This document shows, one piece after another, positions 16,050 to 21,670 of a stretch of 21,670 nucleotides of DNA. The stretch is taken from contig DAHXNM010000220.1 of the NCBI GenBank assembly GCA_027365375.1, forward strand, positions 1 through 21,670. The letters are read 5' to 3'. Positions within the stretch are counted from its first letter, which is position 1; each line of letters opens with the position of its first letter. This stretch comes from Ferrimicrobium sp. (GTDB lineage: Bacteria; Actinomycetota; Acidimicrobiia; Acidimicrobiales; Acidimicrobiaceae). The position numbers and the translations under genes are program-made. The notes below the pieces were generated by a model. That model saw only the letters and a program-made list of their open reading frames with translations. It was not told where the DNA came from and made no database searches.

Positions 16050-16849
16050 GAGGGAGCGATCCAGCGTTCGCGAAGATAGGTTCGAAGTGCCGCTCGGGTG
16101 TAGTACCAGCCATAGAGGATGTTGGTCGCCTTCTTAGATTGTCCGGCGATCCTCTTGGTCATATGAACTGGGAATTCCTGGATACGTGCACCGGCATAGG
16201 CCGCTGCTATTAGGAGCTCTGACGATTGGTACTGAGGCTGATCTAGGCGAAGCTTGCCCACCAACGATGCAGTAAAGAGTCTGAGCCCTGATGAGGTGTC
16301 TGTAACAGAAACTCGAGTCAGACGCGATATCAGGGTTGCAAACACCTTCACGCCAACGTCACGAACCGGATCGCCAACTACGGTTGAGCCAAGTACCCTC
16401 GATCCCTGGACAAAGTCGGCGTCGCCTGAGGTTAAATAACTGAGGCCAGTCGCTAGTCCATCAGGCGACCACTGGCCATCGGCGTCGATAACGCCGATGT
16501 AGGAGGCGCCTAGGCGAATGGCTGCGAGATAGCCGAGACGAAGCGCGGCCCCTTGACCGCGGTTGATTGGTGTCTCACAACAGAGAGCTCCGTTCGCCGT
16601 GGCCACTGCCCTGGTCTGGTCTGTAGATCCATCTGAAATCACTAGGACCGTTGGCTTGACCCCATCGAGTTGATCTGGCATCGCTGCGAGAACGGAGGGG
16701 AGAGCATCTGCCTCATTGTAGGCCGGGATCACTACCACCACATGGACGTCACCTACGTCCGCGCTCGACAGGAACGCGTCAAGGGTTATCAGGTCGATGG
16801 GATCAAGTGGATCGCGAGCGTCGATCGCGAGCGGTCGAGTCACGCGCAT
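16046..16849 (-). CDS. GT2 glycosyltransferase, polyprenyl-phosphate sugar synthase-like
   Basis: 267 residues, GT-A fold. VVVVIPAYNEADALP starts the domain (residues 37-51), SDGSTD (72-77) binds the nucleotide, NRGQGAALRLGY (96-107) is the DPM1/DPG-synthase loop, and DADGQW (122-127) carries the metal-binding acidic pair. DTSSGLRLF (184-192) is the acceptor-side motif. There are no C-terminal membrane helices, as in soluble dolichol-phosphate-mannose synthase-type enzymes, which move a sugar from UDP or GDP to polyprenyl phosphate at the inner face. The first 33 residues are outside the fold. The ATG at 16849 has AAGGAG about 12 nt upstream, rather far, so a shorter form is possible. It leads the two-gene unit with the YfhO-like gene and is divergent from nrdJ. 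Confidence 0.85.
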   Translation of the reverse strand: MRVTRPLAIDARDPLDPIDLITLDAFLSSADVGDVHVVVVIPAYNEADALPSVLAAMPDQLDGVKPTVLVISDGSTDQTRAVATANGALCCETPINRGQGAALRLGYLAAIRLGASYIGVIDADGQWSPDGLATGLSYLTSGDADFVQGSRVLGSTVVGDPVRDVGVKVFATLISRLTRVSVTDTSSGLRLFTASLVGKLRLDQPQYQSSELLIAAAYAGARIQEFPVHMTKRIAGQSKKATNILYGWYYTRAALRTYLRERWIAPS

Positions 16850-17102
16850 GGTGTGTTCGAACTCCTTACCTCATAGCGTTGCTGTTCACAACGACAGTCA
16901 ATACTAGGGTCGACACGCTGCTAAAGCAGTTGGCGGACCCAGACCATACTCTAGTGGCGACGGCGGCTGGTGCTCCGGTGTCCGAGTGTGAACCTAATTT
17001 GAATCCTGGCAACACCTGGAGGCGGTCGAGTCTTGAGTTAGCTTGGAAAGGATTTTGTGATTTTCTCTCACCGTGGGCGATTGAACTGGTATAGTATTTA
17101 AT

Positions 17103-17118
17103 ACACTAGATATAGCGT
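17103..17118 (+). promoter_or_regulatory. NrdR box 1 upstream of nrdJ
   Basis: ACACTAGATATAGCGT agrees with the NrdR-box consensus (acaCWATATATWGtgt) at 14 of 16 positions. It lies just downstream of a TATAGT -10-like element (17090-17095), overlapping the expected transcription start, as usual for NrdR repression of ribonucleotide reductase genes. NrdR senses the ATP/dATP state and represses when dNTPs are plentiful. Confidence 0.75.
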
Positions 17119-17134
17119 TGCGAGTTTGACTACA

Positions 17135-17150
17135 ACGCTAATTGTGGGGT
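17135..17150 (+). promoter_or_regulatory. Weaker second NrdR box
   Basis: ACGCTAATTGTGGGGT matches the NrdR consensus at 10 of 16 positions, and its centre is 32 bp (three DNA turns) from box 1. Paired boxes at 31-32 bp are normal for NrdR. The facing half-sites also give an 8-bp inverted repeat, TAGCGTTG (17113-17120) with CAACGCTA (17133-17140), which could fold in the leader RNA. Confidence 0.5.
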
Positions 17151-17182
17151 TCGAAGAGGGGAAGAAGTTGGAGGGAGAGAGT

Positions 17183-19933
17183 ATGAAAAAGCAGCTAAAG
17201 GGTTTAGAACGACATTTCACATCCCAAGGTGATGATCCGTTTGCATCGGTAGTATGGGAGCGTCGGGATGCGAAGATCTCTAATTATCGGACAGGCGAGG
17301 TGGCCTTTGAACAAGGTGGGGTAGAGGTACCCAGCACCTGGAGCATGAATGCTACCAATATTCTGTCTCAGAAGTACTTTCGAGGTGCGCTTGACTCTCC
17401 TGATCGTGAGGGTTCACTCAAGACGGTGGCAGATCGCATCGTCGACACATTGGCTAGTTGGGGTCAAAAGGATGGCTATTTCACCGGACCGGACGAGGCA
17501 GCCACCTTCGCGGATGAACTGAAGTATCTTTTGATCCACCAGCGGGCTGCGTTTAACTCACCCGTGTGGTTCAACATAGGAGTACAGGGGGTACCACAGC
17601 AAGGTTCTGCCTGCTTCATCCTCTCGGTTGATGACACCATGGATGCCATTTTGAATTGGTATCGCGAGGAGGGGGTGATTTTTAAGGGCGGCTCTGGCTC
17701 TGGCGTCAACCTCTCTCGAATTCGATCTTCGATGGAGCATCTCAATGGCGGTGGGACGGCCTCGGGACCGGTCTCGTTTATGCGTGGTGCTGATGCTTCA
17801 GCTGGGACTATCAAATCGGGAGGCAAGACACGCCGGGCGGCCAAGATGGTCATTCTAGATGTAAGCCACCCGGATGTTGAGGAGTTCATCTGGACGAAGG
17901 CGATCGAGGAACGAAAGGCTCGTACCCTCGAGGCGGCAGGCTTCGATATGGGAGTGGACGGCAAAGATGCCTTCTCTGTGCAGTACCAGAACGCGAACAA
18001 CTCGGTCAGAGTGAGCGATGAGTTCATGCAGGCGGTTCTTGAGGGCCGCGACTGGGAGCTAAGGGCGGTCACCACCGGCGAGGTGCTTCGGCGGCTACCA
18101 GCTCGTGAACTGATGCGCCAAATCGCACAGGCCGCTTGGGAGTGTGCAGACCCGGGTGTTCAGTATGACTCGACCATCAACCGCTGGCACACAACCCCTA
18201 ATGCGGGCAGAATCAACGGATCCAATCCGTGCAGCGAGTACATGCACCTTGATAACTCGTCTTGTAATTTAGCTTCGATTAATCTTTTGAAGTATCTCAA
18301 TGATGATGGCACCTTTGATGTTGATGGTTTCACTCATGCTGTGTCACTCCTGATCGTTGCGCAGGACATTCTTGTTGGTAACGCTGACTACCCGACTGAT
18401 AAGATTGCCAAAACCTCACGTGCCTATCGTCAGCTCGGCATTGGCTACGCGAATCTCGGGGCACTGCTGATGGCACTTGGCTTGCCCTACGATTCGGAGG
18501 CAGGGCGTGCTTATGGTGCTGCCATCACCTCGATTATGACGGGTTATGCCTATGATACCTCTGCATGCTTGGCAGCCAGGGTGGGCGCCTTCGATGGTTA
18601 CGACGCCGATCGCGAGGGGATGCTCCGTGTCATTGGCATGCATCATGAACACGTGTCAAAAATTAACTCTTACTTTGTGCCGCCAGAGTTGATTACAGCG
18701 GCTCAAGAGATTTGGCAAGAGACGGAGACACTCGCCCAGGAGCAGGGTGTCCGAAACGCTCAGGTTTCGCTACTGGCCCCAACTGGGACCATTGGCCTGC
18801 TCATGGACTGTGATACCACTGGTATCGAACCTGACCTTGGTCTTGTCAAGTTCAAGACGCTCGTAGGCGGTGGAACGATGACTTTTGTAAATCAGACCGT
18901 TCCTCGGGCTCTGCGGTCGCTTGGCTATGACCAGACGGCGATCGACTCAATAGTGGCCTACATAGACGAGCACAAGACGATATTGGGTGCGCCTCAGCTG
19001 AAGGAAGAGCACTTGCCGGTTTTTGCTTGCGCCATGGGCGACAATGTCATCAGCTACCGTGGTCACATTGCAATGATGTCGGCAGTGCAACCATTCTTGT
19101 CAGGCGCCATCTCCAAGACCGTCAATCTTCCCGAGTCTGCAACAGTGGAAGATATCGAAGAGGCCTATATAGAGAGTTGGCGGCTCGGCCTGAAGGCTGT
19201 TGCGATCTATCGCGATAACTGCAAAGTCGGTCAACCACTCCAGACGATGCGTAAAGAAGAGGCGCCAGTGGTCACTGCGGAGGTTGCGGAGTTGCGGCGC
19301 GAGATCGCAGACCTTGGTTCACGTTCGAAGCGAGAGAGATTGCCGAGGCATCGACAGTCGAGAACATATGCGTTCCAGGTCGCCGACGCCGAGGGTTATG
19401 CCACAGTCGGGGAGTATCCTGATGGGCGTCCGGGCGAGGTCTTCATCAAGGTGTCGAAGCAAGGTTCGACACTTGCTGGAGTCATGGATGCCTTCTCAAT
19501 TGCCGTCAGCCTAGGCCTCCAGCATGGCGTTCCAATGGAGACCTTCGTCCGTAAGTACGTGAACATGCGGTTTGAGCCTGCTGGTATCACTGACGATCAG
19601 GACATTCGTATCGCCTCGAGCCTGGTGGATTACATCTTCCGTAGGCTAGCGATCGATTACCTAGACACCGATTCCCGCGATGATTTGGGAATTCACACTA
19701 CTGGCGAGCGGACTCGCAGCTTGCTGTTCCCTACAGAGGATCCACATCTTCCTTCGAACAAGGAGATTGATGAGAGTTACGGTGCTTCGGTGACGCCATT
19801 GCCTCCGCTTGACGACGCGATGCCATTCGTGCAATCAGACGCCCCCTACTGCTATTCGTGTGGTAATGTGATGCAGCGGTCTGGTTCATGTTTTGTATGT
19901 GCAAGCTGTGGTACCACGTCAGGATGCTCGTGA
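17183..19933 (+). CDS. nrdJ: Adenosylcobalamin-dependent (class II) ribonucleotide reductase
   Basis: 916 residues. It reduces ribonucleotides to deoxyribonucleotides with a B12-derived radical and needs no oxygen. The thiyl-radical site is N348-P-C350-S-E352 (NPCSEYMHLDNSSCNLASIN). Cys144 in QQGSACFILS is the first redox cysteine, and GGSGSGVNLSRIRS is the substrate loop. A TSCPD-like domain follows residue 710 (GEVFIKVSKQGSTLAGVMDA, then FEPAGITDDQDIRIASSLVDYIFRR). The tail has C890-x2-C893, C903, C906-x2-C909 and C915, a zinc-ribbon-like pair plus the likely terminal redox cysteine. Length fits actinobacterial NrdJ. The frame is open to 17126, but ATG 17183 has GGAGG 8 nt upstream and leaves the NrdR boxes outside the gene, so it is chosen. 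It is probably monocistronic. Confidence 0.97.
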   Translation: MKKQLKGLERHFTSQGDDPFASVVWERRDAKISNYRTGEVAFEQGGVEVPSTWSMNATNILSQKYFRGALDSPDREGSLKTVADRIVDTLASWGQKDGYFTGPDEAATFADELKYLLIHQRAAFNSPVWFNIGVQGVPQQGSACFILSVDDTMDAILNWYREEGVIFKGGSGSGVNLSRIRSSMEHLNGGGTASGPVSFMRGADASAGTIKSGGKTRRAAKMVILDVSHPDVEEFIWTKAIEERKARTLEAAGFDMGVDGKDAFSVQYQNANNSVRVSDEFMQAVLEGRDWELRAVTTGEVLRRLPARELMRQIAQAAWECADPGVQYDSTINRWHTTPNAGRINGSNPCSEYMHLDNSSCNLASINLLKYLNDDGTFDVDGFTHAVSLLIVAQDILVGNADYPTDKIAKTSRAYRQLGIGYANLGALLMALGLPYDSEAGRAYGAAITSIMTGYAYDTSACLAARVGAFDGYDADREGMLRVIGMHHEHVSKINSYFVPPELITAAQEIWQETETLAQEQGVRNAQVSLLAPTGTIGLLMDCDTTGIEPDLGLVKFKTLVGGGTMTFVNQTVPRALRSLGYDQTAIDSIVAYIDEHKTILGAPQLKEEHLPVFACAMGDNVISYRGHIAMMSAVQPFLSGAISKTVNLPESATVEDIEEAYIESWRLGLKAVAIYRDNCKVGQPLQTMRKEEAPVVTAEVAELRREIADLGSRSKRERLPRHRQSRTYAFQVADAEGYATVGEYPDGRPGEVFIKVSKQGSTLAGVMDAFSIAVSLGLQHGVPMETFVRKYVNMRFEPAGITDDQDIRIASSLVDYIFRRLAIDYLDTDSRDDLGIHTTGERTRSLLFPTEDPHLPSNKEIDESYGASVTPLPPLDDAMPFVQSDAPYCYSCGNVMQRSGSCFVCASCGTTSGCS

Positions 19934-19949
19934 AAAGAGCAACTCTTTT
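19933..19949 (+). terminator. Short hairpin with U-run at the nrdJ stop
   Basis: AAAAGAG (19933-19939), loop CAA, CTCTTTT (19943-19949): a perfect 7-bp stem starting on the last base of the stop codon, with four Ts in the descending arm. The GC content of the stem is low, so it would be a weak intrinsic terminator. Confidence 0.4.
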
Positions 19950-20018
19950 ACTGTCTTCCTGATGATAGTTCTACCTATGGGTGATTTAGAGGCTTCATAA
20001 TTGAGCTCGGTTAACTTT

Positions 20019-20055
20019 AAGCCGGTCTCCGTGATTAATTCGCGAAGACCGGCTT
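20019..20055 (+). terminator. Strong hairpin downstream of nrdJ, probable terminator
   Basis: AAGCCGGTCT (20019-20028) and AGACCGGCTT (20046-20055) form a perfect 10-bp GC-rich stem with a 17-nt loop, followed by CTTT. It lies 85 bp past the nrdJ stop and is the better terminator candidate of the two. The T-run is short. Confidence 0.6.
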
Positions 20056-20737
20056 CTTTGGACGTTGAACTGACATTCATAGGGCATGGATGGACTTCGC
20101 ACGCTTGAAGTCTGCCAAGACTCGGCACAGCGGACCCAGCGAAGCGTAACTGCGCCCAAAGCTGTGCGAGCAGCTTAGTGGACGGCCCCTTGAGCCCGGT
20201 CCACTTCGTTTGTGAGATGTCGCTTGTTGTTTGTGTCACTGCGTTGTGAAGCTGCCAAGTCGCCAAGTCGCTTTAGCAATTGACGGCAACTAAGCGGTTG
20301 GTACGCGCAGGACGACGTGGCGATAATGTCTTCTATCTAGAAGGGGTCAGGAGTTGGTGTTCACATAGACCGGTGGGCCCAATTAAACACCTGTGGCGAG
20401 CAGAATTGCCGCAGCTGGTGGTTTTACAGAGATCGGTGCCTGTGTTACATCGCGATCTGGTCCATGCTCTGTCCAGCCGATGCACCTCGTTGCGCTCGGC
20501 GTTTTTGCACATATGTGACGGATTGGTACGCTTTGGTCGACCAATAGTGTGATGCCGTGACCATCAACCTCGTCTTTAGAGTAAGAGTGAAGGTCTGCTG
20601 GAGCTTGAGCTTTAAGAAACTTCTGCCGATACCCCCAAAGCGGGGTGTGGCGTGGCCGTTCGTGTGTTAGTCTGTTGCAAGACGATTTCGGACGAGTCCA
20701 TGCGTGGATCACAACCGAGTATCTGGAGGGTTTGCAG
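20056..20737. other. Long intergenic region before the M23-type gene
   Basis: No gene I can support. Frames at 19919-20266 (minus, TTG start, overlapping nrdJ) and 20280-20552 (plus) have no family features. Visible elements are a tandem 8-mer GCCAAGTC (20254-20269), a 12-bp palindrome at 20533-20544, and a small hairpin ACCCC/GGGGT (20631-20635/20642-20646) in the likely leader of the next gene. A small RNA or a decayed gene cannot be excluded. Confidence 0.4.
20533..20544. repeat. Perfect 12-bp palindrome upstream of the secreted M23-type gene
   Basis: TTGGTCGACCAA is fully symmetric. ATTGGT (20522-20527) further left is also complementary to ACCAAT (20540-20545), so one arm can pair two ways. 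It is about 195 bp from the start codon at 20738, where an operator could lie. Chance is possible. Confidence 0.35.
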
Positions 20738-21670
20738 ATGAAGAACCGGTTCAGGCGTAATGCCTGGCAGGCTATCGGCGGTGCGGCATTGGCTGCGGTG
20801 GTGCTTTCGGCAGCAAGTTCCTCGGGAGCCACTCCTGAGTTAGCGAGTTCCGTCCAGTCAATGAAGCAACAGGCCAGCACTTTGACGCAGAAGATCGCTG
20901 CCTTGAACGCAGAGGTTCAATCGATCAGTTCGCACTATGCGTCGGTCCAGGGTCAAATTCGACAGCTGCAAGGGAAGGAGAGTGGCGTCGAAGCTACTAT
21001 CGCTCAAAAACAGCATGAGTTGAAGAGGCTCCATGGAGAGATAGTCAGTGAGGCAGTGTCGCTTTTCGCACAGGCTGGCACTGATTCTCAGGTGTTGAGC
21101 GTCCTGCAGGACAATCCAAACTCATCTGCGGTTGCCCAGGTAGATATATCGACAGCATCGTCGACGCAGGAGCAGGCGGTTAACGCATATCAGGCGGTCC
21201 AACAGCAACTAGCTATCCAAAAGTCGCAACTCCAGGCTGATAAGTCGCAGCAGACTTCCTTATTGTCACTGTTGAGCACACAGGAGGCAAAGGCACAATC
21301 CGCCCAGCAACAGGTATCGACGGAGTTGGCTAGTGTAGACTCGCAGATCCAGCAGATGGTCGCTGCTCAGTTGGCTGCCCAGCAGCGAGCTCGGCAAGCT
21401 CTGCTTGTGCAGCAACAGATTGCGGCAGAGCGCATTGCAGCAGCCCAACAGGCAGCAGCCGCACAGCAGGCCGCACAGCAGGCCGCAGCCGCGCAACAGG
21501 CCGCCAGTGCCAGCCAAGGGCAAGCCACAAGCCCTAGCCCTCAAGCGCCTGTAGTGGTGAATCCTCCATCGCCTGCGGTGGTAGCCCCTAGCGGTTATGC
21601 CAACCCGCTTCGCTCGATCGGCGGTTTACAGGCCTGGCGGGTTGATCAAGGAGTCGACTATAACGGCTAT
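20738..21670 (+). CDS. Secreted coiled-coil protein with M23-type peptidase domain (3' end outside window)
   Basis: 311 codons are present and the frame is open at the window edge. The ATG has GGAGG 8 nt upstream. Residues 1-31 are a Sec signal peptide: a basic start (MKNRFRRN), a hydrophobic Ala/Val core, and likely cleavage after SSGA. Residues about 35-240 are coiled coil, rich in Gln, Ser and Ala with heptad-like Leu/Ile/Val, as in EnvC/RipA-like cell-wall hydrolases and their partners. Residues 235-275 are an Ala-Gln run followed by a Pro/Ser linker. The last residues, YANPLRSIGGLQAWRVDQGV then DYNGY, match the entry of an LytM/M23 peptidase domain as seen in actinobacteria, where RxDQGVDY holds the first zinc-site Asp. 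It probably cuts peptidoglycan at cell separation. Zinc histidines lie beyond the window. Confidence 0.82.
   Translation, partial: MKNRFRRNAWQAIGGAALAAVVLSAASSSGATPELASSVQSMKQQASTLTQKIAALNAEVQSISSHYASVQGQIRQLQGKESGVEATIAQKQHELKRLHGEIVSEAVSLFAQAGTDSQVLSVLQDNPNSSAVAQVDISTASSTQEQAVNAYQAVQQQLAIQKSQLQADKSQQTSLLSLLSTQEAKAQSAQQQVSTELASVDSQIQQMVAAQLAAQQRARQALLVQQQIAAERIAAAQQAAAAQQAAQQAAAAQQAASASQGQATSPSPQAPVVVNPPSPAVVAPSGYANPLRSIGGLQAWRVDQGVDYNGY
21458..21493 (+). repeat. In-frame Ala-Ala-Gln-Gln tandem repeat
   Basis: GCCGCACAGCAG occurs twice head to tail (21458-21469 and 21470-21481), with a partial third copy. It encodes AAQQ units at residues 241-248 of the coiled-coil protein. Such a run can gain or lose copies by slippage without breaking the frame. 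Confidence 0.7.

Larger units (their letters stand above)
16850..17182. other. Divergent promoter region between GT2 and nrdJ
   Basis: About 330 bp. The right-hand 100 bp carry the nrdJ control signals (NrdR boxes, TATAGT at 17090-17095). The nrdJ frame stays open upstream of 17183, but this reads through the operator. No cobalamin riboswitch is seen: the likely leader (about 80 nt) is too short for one. The 9-mer ATAGCGTTG occurs twice, at 16873-16881 and 17112-17120. Confidence 0.5.

Noticed and set aside
17126..17182. 19-residue upstream extension of nrdJ
   Set aside because: It would run through the second NrdR box and has no ribosome site, while ATG 17183 has GGAGG at ideal spacing.
16850..17182. 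Cobalamin riboswitch before nrdJ
   Set aside because: The region between the probable promoter and the start codon is only about 80 nt, and no B12-box-like sequence was seen.
20019..20055. tRNA-like hairpin
   Set aside because: The stem is a simple 10-bp inverted repeat with no cloverleaf arms or CCA end; terminator fits better.
19919..20266. 115-residue minus-strand frame downstream of nrdJ
   Set aside because: TTG start without ribosome site, overlaps the nrdJ end and reads through both terminator hairpins; no family resemblance.
20383..20880. 165-residue minus-strand frame
   Set aside because: It is antisense to the signal peptide and coiled coil of the secreted M23-type protein, whose start and ribosome site are clear.

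Overview
The window looks like chromosome from an actinobacterium, most plausibly an acidophilic iron- or sulfur-metabolising member of the Acidimicrobiia. The reasons are a TIGR03621-like F420-type luciferase-family oxidoreductase, an actinobacterial-style class II ribonucleotide reductase with a NrdR box, a persulfide dioxygenase-rhodanese of the THIHNDY type, moderate GC and frequent GTG/TTG starts. The taxonomic call is inference. No rRNA, tRNA, CRISPR array, intact insertion sequence or phage gene was seen.

Layout. Positions 1-137 may hold the 3' tip of an upstream gene. A leftward two-gene operon (LLM-class oxidoreductase then MBL-fold lactonase-like hydrolase, 4-nt overlap) lies at 179-1857. 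It is divergent from a small two-domain DNA-binding protein (1913-2326) across a symmetry-rich 55-bp gap. A probably N-terminally truncated secreted protein follows (2360-2902), then 520 bp without a gene. Next come a persulfide dioxygenase-rhodanese (3423-4763) and an orphan protein (4971-5864) whose C-terminal part resembles the last subdomain of PilM-type actin-like ATPases. A leftward GtrA-like membrane protein (6004-6516) and a rightward NAD-dependent sugar epimerase (6843-7760) are divergent.

The centre is a leftward molybdoenzyme operon (13187 to 7853). It encodes a four-cluster ferredoxin fused to an NrfD-type membrane anchor, a molybdopterin catalytic subunit without a Tat signal, and a TorD-type chaperone. 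The missing Tat signal places the active site in the cytoplasm, as in SoeABC sulfite dehydrogenase. Together with the persulfide dioxygenase, which makes sulfite, this suggests a cytoplasmic persulfide-to-sulfite-to-sulfate route. The substrate is not proven by sequence.

Upstream of it, also leftward, are a GT2 glycosyltransferase and a YfhO-type polytopic membrane protein, overlapping by 4 nt. With GtrA and the epimerase they suggest envelope glycan modification through a polyprenyl-phosphate sugar. Rightward nrdJ (17183-19933) carries a 14/16 match to the NrdR box and a weaker second box 32 bp away. It is followed by two hairpins and about 800 bp without a convincing gene. The window ends inside a secreted coiled-coil protein with the start of an M23-type peptidase domain.
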